DNA of 64,000 nt from Pogonophryne albipinna (taxonomy: Eukaryota; Chordata; Actinopteri; Perciformes; Artedidraconidae), in assembly GCA_028583405.1 (NCBI GenBank), contig CM053256.1, positions 24,153,325-24,217,324 of the forward strand, written 5' to 3'. Below the pieces are notes generated by a model that did no database searches, had not been told where the DNA came from, and worked only from the letters and a program-made list of their open reading frames with translations. A program made the position numbers and the translations under genes. Positions 41,201 through 46,065 of the stretch are shown one piece after another. Each line of letters opens with the position of its first letter. The stretch's first letter is position 1.

Positions 41201-43124
41201 TCCAGAATTTCAACTTCACCATTGACAGCCACACTCTTATCTCCCCCCCCTCACATCCGCAACCTCGGAGTCATCTTCGACAGTCAGCTCAAATTCAACC
41301 ACCACATAAAGCACATCACCAGGACTGCCTTTTTCCACCTCAAAAACATTGCCCGTCTCCGCCCATCACTCTCCTCCTCTGCTGCTGAAACCCTGATTCA
41401 TGCATTCATCACTTCACGACTCGACTACTGCAATAGCATCCTCTACGGCATACCATCCAACCTCCTCAATAAACTCCAACATATCCAGAACTCTGCTGCC
41501 CGCCTCCTCACCCACACCCGCTCCCGAGACCACATCACTCCCGTCCTCCAGAACCTCCACTGGCTCCCCGTCCGTCAAAGAATCAACTTCAAAGTCCTCC
41601 TCATTACTCACAAAGCCCTCAACAATCAGGCCCCCCCCTACCTCACAGACCTGCTGCACCACCACGCCCCTTCCCGCTGCCTCCGCTCATCAGAAGCCAA
41701 CCTCCTATCCATCCCCACCCGCACCAATCACCGGACCTGGGGGGACAGAGCCTTCTCCGTCGCTGCCCCCTCCCTCTGGAACTCACTCCCCCAACCCATC
41801 AGAGACTGCACTGACCTCACCACCTTCAAAAAACTCACAAAAACCCACCTCTTCAATCTGGCTTTTAATGTGTGATTGTTTTTGTATTATTTGACTTTAA
41901 CTTTAACTATATATGTATTTGTTGTTCCTTCCTTTTCTTTTCCCTTCACTATATCTGTAAAGCGTCTTTGAGCACCTGTAAAAGCGCTAACAAATTAAAT
42001 CTATTATTATTATTATTATTATTATTATTATCATCTTGTTAGTTAAAAAGGTTGTTGATGAACATATTTCTTCATAGTTTGTATCATGTTAGCAACTAAC
42101 ATTAGACCAGATTATACAATCTAGTTCTTAAACGTTGTCTTGCGTCTTTGTGGCAAAACAGGATAAATGTTCAGTTCACTGACTGTCTTTACCTATTCTC
42201 CTCATCCCTGACTGGCATGGGATCATGAGACAGACCGTGTGAAGCAGCCAGGTCGAAACTGGCGAGGGCCTCCTGTAATCCAGACGGGAAACAAATAGAA
42301 CACGGTGAAACCCTCGACAAAACAAAACAGAGTGACAGGGGATTTCTTCATTTCCTGTCAGGAAATGAAGAAATCCCTTAAAAAACTCTCGATACTGGCA
42401 CTTGAATTAGTCCGTCAACAATTTTTCTCCTGACTGACGGCAATCACTGTCACTGAGGGGGAAGCCTGTGACTGTGACTGTGTGGTTTATGTGAGCCTCA
42501 TAAAAGTGAGAGCATGTTTGAATGACTTGTATGCCAGTGTATATAGGCATAACGCGAGGAGGATGTCTTGGCAGGATACCGTACAAGAGCAATTATGTAT
42601 CTCTCTGCAGCCAGGCTTATCCATGCCAGACAATCTGCTCTGACAAAGTACAAGTTGGCCTGTGTGCTTCAAACTGCCTATAGGATTATAAATGACAAGT
42701 CAGGCACAAACAGCACTGCCACTCCACATATGCTTTATGGCTCGCCAGCGTAACACCAGCCTAACAGAATAAAACAGCTTCATCACTGTATGAACGTTTT
42801 ATTGTCTCATGTTTTAAGTAATAGAGACGTTGGGCAGTTTAAGAGAAAGTCAATACACACATTTCGGTCCACTGAAATCCGAGTATGGTTGTGTAACCAA
42901 GCAGTTATTTTGGAAAACTAATATAAAAACCGCTGAATCAGAACTTACACTGCATACCCATCCTGCAAATCTGCTGTAAACAAGATCACTAGAATAATAA
43001 GATAAGGTTTTACTGCCTAGCTTAAATAACATCTGAGTGAAAGTCGTTATTGTAAAAATAAATTCTTATATTTTAAGTGTACTTACAAAGTTTTTCCTTA
43101 GGTCCGTGTTTGTGTGATCCACAC
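9024..43124 (-). CDS. Partial gene: furin/kexin-type proprotein convertase, PCSK7/furin-like (seven internal exons)
   Basis: Proprotein convertases are calcium-dependent subtilisin-like serine proteases of the secretory pathway that cut precursor proteins after paired basic residues. Seven exons, read right to left, join in frame for about 271 codons. In order they give the segment after the catalytic Asp, the catalytic His (HGTRCAGE), the CSWGP/DDG segment, the oxyanion Asn (GGNGG), the catalytic Ser (GTSSAAP) and the LTWRDVQH segment. Splice phases match at every junction. PCSK7-like marks are DPMP, CSWGP, DGPH, IGAV and AVT. Furin-like marks are CGVG, NARIGG, GRGG and FVWA, so the subfamily is uncertain and no symbol is given. 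The Asp exon and the P-domain exons were not found here. Introns run from 814 bp to 20.35 kb and carry most of the transposons listed. No in-frame stop was seen, so I infer a live but divergent gene. Confidence 0.88.
9138..11865. other. Non-coding intronic sequence, possible conserved block at 10440-10900
   Basis: This is the 3' part of the 20-kb convertase intron. No gene or clear transposon is visible. The stretch at 10440-10900 is GC/AT-balanced, unique-looking and repeat-free, as conserved non-coding elements often are; this is appearance only. Confidence 0.45.
11908..13140. mobile_element. TTAA-target DNA transposon relic with GGCGAGACAC termini
   Basis: The left end reads GGCGAGACACCCCAGG and the right end, inverted, GGCGAGACACGGCAGG. 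The right flank is TTAA (13141-13144) and the left flank TTTA (11904-11907), one base off. A paralogous uninterrupted copy of the target at 13542-13612 confirms both borders. The interior holds paired open frames at 12362-12683 with no transposase motif, and a LINE 3' end at 12706-12800. Confidence 0.72.
12706..12800 (-). mobile_element. LINE 3'-end fragment with (TTGAA)n-type tail
   Basis: A TTCAA-repeat tail (12706-12724) is followed by aaaacctttatttatccagg and the block ccattgagatcaatgatctc. Read on the minus strand this is a LINE 3' terminus I recognise as common in fish genomes. The insertion lies inside the TTAA element. Confidence 0.5.
13542..13612 (+). repeat. Paralogous empty site / local duplication of the 11.87-kb and 13.15-kb flanks
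   Basis: This segment (tactttagcctgcaaacc... agtctttcctttgatttgg, then ctcaagctaacaccatgacg) matches 11870-11906 joined directly to 13145-13178, as if the transposon were absent. It therefore shows a short local duplication that predates, or escaped, the insertion. Confidence 0.72.
13613..15504. other. Non-coding intronic sequence with purine-rich stretch
   Basis: No exon is seen. A purine-rich run lies at about 14770-14910 (gaggaggaggacgagg type). A long (GT)n tract at 14151-14229 is listed separately; shorter GT runs lie near 14468 and 14597-14616. Confidence 0.5.
14151..14229. repeat. (GT)n microsatellite
   Basis: Uninterrupted GT repeat of about 79 bp. The cysteine/valine open frame over it is an artefact of the repeat. 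Confidence 0.97.
16360..16500 (+). pseudogene. BED-type zinc-finger remnant of a hAT transposase
   Basis: One frame reads [13 protein letters not shown]. After a shift it continues [20 protein letters not shown]. The spacing ECRICKMK after a basic, aromatic stretch matches the first half of BED fingers in hAT transposases and ZBED proteins. The His/Cys second half is not intact and the frame is broken, so this is decayed coding sequence. Confidence 0.5.
16504..16655 (+). mobile_element. End fragment of a hAT family related to 33195-34170
   Basis: It starts CAGAGGTGGGAGAAGTTCAG and continues with cttgtacttgagtac and agtaaaagtacaaaagta words, like the inverted right end of the element at 33195-34170. 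The far end and target duplication are not clear. Confidence 0.5.
17721..18338. mobile_element. TTAA-flanked piggyBac-like MITE (family B)
   Basis: TTAA at 17717-17720 and 18339-18342. The left terminus is AGGTCACCTATCATGC and the right terminus, inverted, AGGGGACCTATCATGC. The 618-bp interior has no transposase. The partial copy at about 56470-56680 is the same family in the other orientation. Confidence 0.8.
18343..19895. other. Non-coding intronic sequence
   Basis: No exon is seen. A unique-looking, mixed-composition block at about 19120-19310 contains an open frame with no motif and is a weak conserved-element candidate. Confidence 0.45.
19901..20365 (-). mobile_element. Solo LTR with 5-bp target duplication GTCAT
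   Basis: On the minus strand it begins TGTTAGGGATTAATT and ends TTTCCTCCACA (TG...CA). It is flanked by GTCAT at 19896-19900 and 20366-20370. An ATTAAA polyadenylation-like signal lies on the minus strand near 19993. It is 465 bp and has no internal coding region. Confidence 0.8.
20371..22580. other. Non-coding intronic sequence with one probable old DNA-element fragment
   Basis: No exon is seen. The part at about 21650-22110 (cgccatcttgttttttggaa ... tgtcccctgctggccattag) looks like a dispersed repeat common in fish, but I cannot define its ends or class. A 12-bp-arm inverted repeat with a 5-bp loop lies at 22363-22391. Confidence 0.4.
22587..22785 (-). mobile_element. tRNA-derived SINE with L2-like 3' tail
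   Basis: On the minus strand the head carries an A box (TGGCGCAGTGGACTAG) and a B box-like GGTTTAAACCC. The body (gggaaagacccttcacccc) follows, then a 3' end tgtaagtcgctttggattaa..gcgtct with an ATGTAATGTA tail. The 3' end matches the LINE tail at 53775-53820, which implies mobilisation by an L2-clade LINE. Confidence 0.72.
22786..24189. other. Non-coding, AT-rich intronic sequence
   Basis: No exon or clear mobile element is seen. A short (AATG)n run lies at 23121-23142. Confidence 0.5.
24190..27151 (+). mobile_element. Decayed, 5'-truncated L2-clade LINE with (TTGA)n tail
   Basis: The reverse transcriptase remains in several open pieces: [50 protein letters not shown] and [13 protein letters not shown], then HWLPIEHRI and WNQLPV. 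The catalytic YADD is kept, but stops and frameshifts break the rest (for example around 24614, 24690, 24855 and 25120). A long 3' UTR (26180-27130) ends in tatataaataaacattgattgattga. The 3' UTR closely matches the fragment at 63212-63450. Confidence 0.85.
25160..25705 (+). pseudogene. Reverse transcriptase core fragment of the decayed L2
   Basis: This is the longest open piece (about 181 codons). It contains [14 protein letters not shown] and [13 protein letters not shown], which are reverse-transcriptase motifs around the catalytic Asp pair, and then the [12 protein letters not shown] and [13 protein letters not shown] segments typical of L2/CR1 proteins. A TAG interrupts RLDY right after it. 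It is not expected to give a working enzyme. Confidence 0.85.
27233..27403 (+). mobile_element. tRNA-derived SINE with L2-like tail
   Basis: A tRNA-like head (ggctgtagtttagagagc and a B-box-like cagctcaatccc) is followed by a body (gcgaccttgagcaagata). The 3' end gaaaaaaacgtcagcttaat and an ATGTAATGTAATG tail are a diverged form of the LINE tail at 53775-53820. Confidence 0.58.
27404..29487. other. Non-coding intronic sequence with purine-rich run
   Basis: This is the 5' part of the 20-kb convertase intron. No exon or transposon is seen. The plus strand is strongly purine-rich at about 28260-28480. Confidence 0.5.
29488..29591 (-). CDS. Convertase exon f: catalytic Ser (GTSSAAP)
   Basis: This 104-bp exon has acceptor gtcctgcag and donor gtgagt. 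It reads [34 protein letters not shown] and ends in phase 2 with AA. Ser of GTS is the nucleophile. The family form is GTSA(S/A)AP followed by (L/M)AAG(I/M); here the position after the catalytic Ser is Ser instead of Ala. The TTD usually found upstream is replaced by TSV. The following intron is 20.35 kb. Confidence 0.92.
29592..30883. other. Convertase intron between exons e and f, no further feature
   Basis: Non-coding and AT-rich on the left. Overlapping open frames on both strands at 30463-30718 have no motif and lie over low-complexity sequence with short CA/GT runs. Confidence 0.5.
30884..31099 (-). CDS. Convertase exon e: oxyanion Asn and Cys-rich loop
   Basis: This 216-bp exon (72 codons, phase 0 at both ends) has acceptor tgttgtcag and donor gttagt. 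It reads [44 protein letters not shown] and MAVTLTG. Asn of GGNGG is the oxyanion-hole residue. Relatives mostly have WASGNGG and C(N/Y)(C/Y)DGY; here these are WAGGNGG and CGADGY. NSIYT followed by IGAV, and later AVT..G, are PCSK7-like. The separation from exon d is only 921 bp. Confidence 0.92.
31625..31735 (-). mobile_element. End fragment of a family A MITE
   Basis: The minus strand reads ggccccttttatgctttttg, ggtgttccctttcctgtag and atataggtttttgtgcatg, matching the left end of the element at 3707. It is truncated, and sits in the intron between exons d and e. Confidence 0.6.
32021..32193 (-). CDS. Convertase exon d: CSWGP / DDG segment, apparent GC donor
   Basis: This 173-bp exon starts after atccgtccag with GT, completing Gly, and gives 57 codons including [32 protein letters not shown] and [13 protein letters not shown] is PCSK7-like (furin has ASWGP). 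The usual acidic residue after SWGP is Arg, and the usual KTV before DGP is AEM. Alignment to relatives places the end exactly at GAG. The next bases are GCACGG, so the intron seems to start with GC instead of GT. The longer open frame running through both flanks (31796-32380) is intronic read-through. Confidence 0.85.
32424..32797 (+). mobile_element. Solo LTR with 5-bp target duplication AGTAG
   Basis: It begins TGTCAGGATT and ends CACCGTGACA, flanked by AGTAG at 32419-32423 and 32798-32802. AATAAA at 32738-32743 is followed by ctgcatttgggtcctgcttg, close to the 3' end of the LTR at 15510-17208. It is 374 bp with no internal genes, and lies about 230 bp from the acceptor of convertase exon d. 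Confidence 0.87.
33195..34170. mobile_element. Nested hAT-like element with near-perfect 8-bp target duplication
   Basis: It starts CACTGGTGTAAAGTAACTAA and ends ACCACCTCCG. The flanks are TGTATAGC (33187-33194) and TTTATAGC (34171-34178), 7 of 8 identical. The interior and right end are built of AGTACTTCTACTTTTACT words that have expanded into a 33-bp tandem array. Confidence 0.72.
33836..34168. repeat. 33-bp minisatellite inside the nested hAT
   Basis: About ten copies of a unit containing GAGTACTTCTACTTTTACTC followed by AAGTACAAGATCT, with T/A and T/C variants. The 33-bp period keeps one frame open, producing an artefactual 11-residue peptide repeat ([11 protein letters not shown] type). 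Confidence 0.85.
34755..35123. mobile_element. TTAA-flanked piggyBac-like MITE (family C)
   Basis: TTAA at 34751-34754 and 35124-35127. Left terminus AGGTAGGGTATGTAAG, right terminus inverted AGGTGGGGTAGGTAAG. The 369-bp element has no transposase. A truncated inverted copy is at 49797-49866. Confidence 0.8.
35128..36330. other. Convertase intron c/d, mostly unannotated
   Basis: Non-coding. An end fragment of family A lies at about 35290-35370 (cctatataacacactgac ... aaaaagcataatagggccgc). Nothing else is recognised. Confidence 0.5.
36340..36712 (+). mobile_element. 5'-truncated LINE (L2-like) 3' end with (ATTGG)n tail
   Basis: The reading frame gives [16 protein letters not shown], a stop, then [30 protein letters not shown] and [18 protein letters not shown]. 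This is the carboxy-terminal region of L2/Rex-like reverse transcriptase proteins. The end is gaaataaaatggattggatt. One in-frame stop at about 36435 makes it non-functional. Confidence 0.8.
36713..37298. other. Convertase intron c/d, 5' part
   Basis: AT-rich, non-coding, no recognised element. It runs up to the gtgagc donor of exon c at 37298. Confidence 0.5.
37299..37387 (-). CDS. Convertase exon c: catalytic His (HGTRCAGE)
   Basis: This 89-bp exon has acceptor ctgttgcag and donor gtgagc. It opens with the T that completes a Ser codon and then reads [29 protein letters not shown], ending in phase 1. His of HGTRC is the catalytic His of the family, and CGVG.A.NARIGG is close to furin and PCSK4. 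The intron upstream is 4.8 kb and contains the near-complete L2 retrotransposon. Confidence 0.93.
37571..37780 (-). mobile_element. LINE (Rex/RTE-like) 3' end fragment
   Basis: On the minus strand a frame reads [20 protein letters not shown], then an AT-rich 3' UTR interrupted by an A/T run (37684-37703), ending caataaacctttgaatcttg. The ending and the short R-T-K-T...F-I-P-H peptide resemble the 3' end of fish LINEs; the exact family is uncertain. Confidence 0.45.
37785..37875 (+). mobile_element. 3' end fragment of a family A MITE
   Basis: aaagcactttatgaacatta, gtctcagtagaggcacaaaa and atcaaccttaaaataagcat match the right-hand end of family A copies. Truncated. Confidence 0.5.
38060..42031 (+). 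mobile_element. Nearly complete L2-clade LINE, antisense in a convertase intron
   Basis: A GC-rich 5' region with NheI-like gctagctagc words (from about 38.06 kb, border uncertain) leads into endonuclease and reverse-transcriptase coding sequence at 38476-41875. A short 3' UTR ends gtaaagcgtctttgagcacc, then gcgctaacaaattaaatct and an (ATT)n tail at 42002-42031. This terminus is typical of L2. It makes up most of the 4.8-kb intron between convertase exons b and c, in the opposite orientation. Confidence 0.9.
38476..41875 (+). pseudogene. L2 endonuclease-reverse transcriptase, interrupted only at C runs
   Basis: Encodes the apurinic-type endonuclease plus reverse transcriptase that nicks target DNA and copies the element's RNA. 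The first frame opens at 38476; its first ATG after that is at 38665. Endonuclease motifs in this frame are NTRS (about residue 199), LTETW (224), YRPP (300), GDFN (331) and SDH (393). The frame then shifts at C runs near 39791-39802, 40274-40281 and 41243-41250. The later segments give [58 protein letters not shown] and YADD (41026-41037), then [15 protein letters not shown] and LWNSLPQ before a natural stop at about 41875. No in-frame stops occur apart from the shifts, so it is either a young copy or an intact copy with homopolymer sequence errors. Confidence 0.88.
42193..42272 (-). CDS. Convertase exon b: calcium-binding region before the catalytic His
   Basis: This 80-bp exon has acceptor gattacag and donor gtaaag. 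It reads [20 protein letters not shown] then VRDEEN, ending in phase 2 with AG. The next exon supplies T, so the junction codon is Ser. ASFD and HDPMP align with GSYD and PDPMP of PCSK7, just before the HGTRC block. A perfect 19-bp-arm hairpin lies 67 bp upstream of the acceptor (42339-42377). Confidence 0.87.
42339..42377. repeat. Perfect inverted repeat, 19-bp arms, 1-bp centre
   Basis: The left arm runs 42339-42357 (GGGATTTCTTCATTTCCTG) and the right arm 42359-42377, its exact reverse complement, with T at 42358 between them. It lies in the 814-bp convertase intron, 67 bp upstream of the exon b acceptor. Confidence 0.95.
42378..43086. other. Convertase intron between exons a and b
   Basis: Non-coding, nothing recognised apart from the hairpin at its 3' side. 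Confidence 0.5.
43087..43124 (-). CDS. Convertase exon a: segment just after the catalytic Asp
   Basis: This 38-bp exon lies between a tttttcag acceptor and a gtaagt donor. It begins with GT, completing a Gly codon split in phase 1 (expected from an upstream DDG), and then reads [12 protein letters not shown]. That aligns with the VEHT...DIAPNY type of segment in convertases. It ends in phase 0 and joins the next exon 814 bp away. The exon is short, but its phase, splice sites and alignment agree. Confidence 0.82.
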
Positions 43125-43956
43125 CTGAAAAAGACAACAAAGAAAACGTTTTAAATTACTCAATAATTACATTACAATCTTGATAGTGACACTGACAGTG
43201 GCCTAAAGGGGCAAACTTGCTACAACACTTGCATTTAGAAAAACGTGCTGCACTTTAAAAAACAATGCCAATTTAAATAAACAAACATTGTAAAACACAC
43301 GCAAATGAAGAAGCACCTTCACTTTCTATCACGTTTCTCCTAATGTAAATGTTTTGGGCCGTTGTAACGTGTTTGCACCTGTCGGCCACCGTAGAGATGT
43401 AGAGATTTTAATATTTCCGTTCAGTAAGTGCACTTAATGTTTTAATATTTTCTGTTGAGGCATGTAAGAGCTTTTCAAGTCATTTGAACTTGCAGTGTGG
43501 TAGACAGGTTATTAAACCTTTGAAATGTTGAGTACCCTACTAATTGGAGTAATTAATTTGCCAAAGTGTAACGGTGGAGTCTATTTTTCAAATCCAGTTT
43601 GTCAAGATCAAAGTGTATGACAAGAGCGTATTGCACATGACTGATGGATGAGTGAGCGAACAAACAGGCACAGAATAATCCCTTCCAAAAATGTTATGAA
43701 TGTATGAATTTTGGGTATTTTTATTTCTTATTATTCTTCACTTATTATTCTTCCACATCAGGTGCCTTTCTTTCTGTTGCCCCCTTGCCTTTCTCACCCC
43801 CTCTTCTCACCCAAACCTCCTCCTCCTCCTCCTCCTCCTCTTCCTCCTCCATCTCTGCTGCATCAGGGCTCCTGTGGTCTCAGCTAGAGACAAACGAATG
43901 AGGGCCCCAGGAGGGCCGCGCCCGCTATGCCAGACATCACTCACTCTCTCTCTCAA

Positions 43957-44017
<61 letters not shown>

Positions 44018-44980
44018 ACCTGCCAGCCTTTGTCCCACGCAGGCAGTGCCTCCGGGTTGTCATGGTAACCTCCAGTGTGTTTTTGCCGTTGAGGCCTGAT
44101 TGTGTTGAGCTCAGGCGGGATGGAGCTCTGGGTGGGTGAACCTCATTGGAGCCTGCCTTGCCGTACCATGCTGTGCCATGCCATGCCAGGTCAAGCTACT
44201 ACATCTTCTACATAACCACTGATGCTTTATTCTCTCCCCCATACACCACTTTGGGTCTTCATCATACACACTTCTTCATTTTCCTGTTGTTAAGTACTTT
44301 ACATACAATTTGTTTTGAATTATATTTCTCTCTTTCAATTGTATGTATCTTTCCAACTGGCAAACCATGGGTCTAAAAAGTGAAACCAATGAGAAAGTGT
44401 AGTGAACCAGCATTCTTTGAATCGGCCAGCAGGGCCTTAACTGGCTGCAAGGAGAAATACGATGTATATAAGTCTATGAGAAAATGTCCTTACTTCTCAC
44501 TTGATTTATTACCTCAGTGAAATGTTTTAAAGAGTGTATGGTTTCAACCACTAGATTCAAGTCGTTGAGTAAAACTGGTGATAAAGCAGGGTATGCTTTA
44601 TGGCTCACTTATCAGTGAAAACTCTCCACCACAGCTTTACTACCACAAGGTCGGCGTTCGATGCAGTGTCTCTGCCACGCTGTTCTTCAGCAATAAGTTG
44701 TACCTAAAGATACTCTAAGGAGTTGACTGTTATTTATTTATGGTTAGTAAAAATAGTTTTTAGCATTTCTTTCACTGTTGAAAAGTCAACAGGAATTACG
44801 GATGCATCTTGCTAACTAAGCTAGCTAGCATGGTAGCTGCTAATGGTACATGCATTACAGGGCCTCACTCCTCTCCACCCTCCACACCAGAAGTCTACAA
44901 ACCCAAGGGTGATGTCGAGGTGACTACATCCACTTCTGTTATACATTTTTACCGTAATTGGAGGAAATGGATGCCAGAAA
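43125..44980. other. Upstream intron or flank, no exon found
   Basis: I looked on the minus strand for the missing catalytic-Asp exon (a DDG codon pattern with a GT donor) and did not find it. A (CTC)n run lies at 43817-43850 and a (CA)n tract at 43958-44015. The rest is non-coding. Confidence 0.5.
43958..44015. repeat. (CA)n microsatellite
   Basis: Uninterrupted CA repeat of about 58 bp, preceded by a TC-rich run. Confidence 0.96.
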
Positions 44981-44994
44981 CCAAACACTGGGTC

Positions 44995-46057
44995 CAGGCC
45001 CAGTTCCAGAACAAAATGACTCAGGGTGCATCTGAGATTAGAGAGGGTGCAGTTGTAAAGTGCTATTGGAGTGGACCTAACACCCTCTAGGGGGGTCCTC
45101 ACCTCCTCTAGGGGGGTCCGGGGGCATGCTCCCCCGGGAAGATTTTTTTTTAAATATTGAAGTTCAAAGCATCAATCTGGTGCACTTTGAGAGCAAAATT
45201 AAGAGATCTATGTGCTCTTTGCTTGATTCATGCCTTCCCAGTCCCTTATTACGTAGCCTATAAGAGCATGGCGCCAGTTGTTGTAGCCAGTTGTGGTGAA
45301 GGCATCTGAATTACTTGAACCGAAATGTCTACATGCATAGCAGAAGATGGCATCTTTTTCACATGAATATTCCAGCCAATCTCTGTTTTGAAACCATGAG
45401 CTGCAAAATGAGCACCTTACCCCACTGTACAGGCGAGTTGGGTACTTTTTTAAATATACCTGGGCAGGCTCTGTTTTGCCGAGGTCCTCTGGCACTTGCG
45501 GGCCGCTGAGGGGTGGCGGTGTTTGGGGCAACGAAGAGAGCTGCGGCTGCTCCGCCTCCGTGGGCGAGGCGGGCAAAGCCGGCGAGTCGGGCGGGAGGAC
45601 GTTAGTGTCCACGACAGTGGCCGCGGGTAACGTAATGTCCCCATGATCTGAACTGTTATTACCTGCAGTAGATGCAGTGTTACTGCTGGCGATAAGGGCT
45701 GGTTGTTTTAACCATTTTCTGATGTCCATCATTGACTGCTGTGTAAGCACCTTGCAGATGATGAATGCGCAGCGGCACAGGTCAAGCGCACCTGACATAA
45801 TAACGTTACTTACCGTTTAAATTGACCAAATAAATGCAGCAGACAATGTTATTTAACCACAATTACAATTTATTTTATTTCAACTATATTCTTCTTATTA
45901 TTACTACTATTACTATTGTTATTATATATGTAATATTTTTCATTTTCATTTTTTTCACTTTTCATTTTTTTTCACTTTTCATTTTTCAAATGAGGGTGCA
46001 TAACGACTCAACTGAGGGTGCAATGCACCCTTATGCACCCCCGTAGAACCGGGCCTG
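44995..46057 (-). mobile_element. Internally deleted hAT transposon with 8-bp target duplication ACTGGGTC
   Basis: Inverted termini CAGGCCCAGTTCCAG (left) and CAGGCCCGGTTCTAC (right, inverted) are flanked by ACTGGGTC at 44987-44994 and 46058-46065. On the minus strand the 5' end has repeated GGGTGCAT words, then the TTF zinc-finger frame at 45208-45798, then a stop and a ggggcatgctcccccgg segment. The catalytic RNase-H-like part of a hAT transposase is missing. Confidence 0.88.
45208..45798 (-). CDS. TTF-type zinc-finger N-terminal part of a hAT-type transposase (ZMYM1-like), truncated
   Basis: This open frame of 196 codons starts MSGALDLCRCAF. A Pro/Ser/Thr-rich linker (about residues 35-115) leads to a zinc-finger block at about 116-180 with YSGVRCSFCSSWFQNRDWLE, YSCEKDAIFCYACRHFG, then FTTTGYNNWRHAL. 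That arrangement (WF..R.WLEYS....A.FCY.CR.F.......GY.NW..A) is the TTF-type finger at the start of many hAT-like and ZMYM1-like proteins, thought to bind DNA. The frame stops at residue 196 where a full transposase would continue, so it could give only a DNA-binding fragment. Its location between hAT termini marks it as transposon-borne, not host. Confidence 0.72.
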   Translation of the reverse strand: MSGALDLCRCAFIICKVLTQQSMMDIRKWLKQPALIASSNTASTAGNNSSDHGDITLPAATVVDTNVLPPDSPALPASPTEAEQPQLSSLPQTPPPLSGPQVPEDLGKTEPAQVYLKKYPTRLYSGVRCSFCSSWFQNRDWLEYSCEKDAIFCYACRHFGSSNSDAFTTTGYNNWRHALIGYVIRDWEGMNQAKST

Positions 46058-46065
46058 ACTGGGTC

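Noticed and set aside
44809..45090. A 93-codon plus-strand open frame
   Set aside because: It straddles the hAT border and target duplication at 44987-44995, so half is flank and half transposon. No motif is seen.
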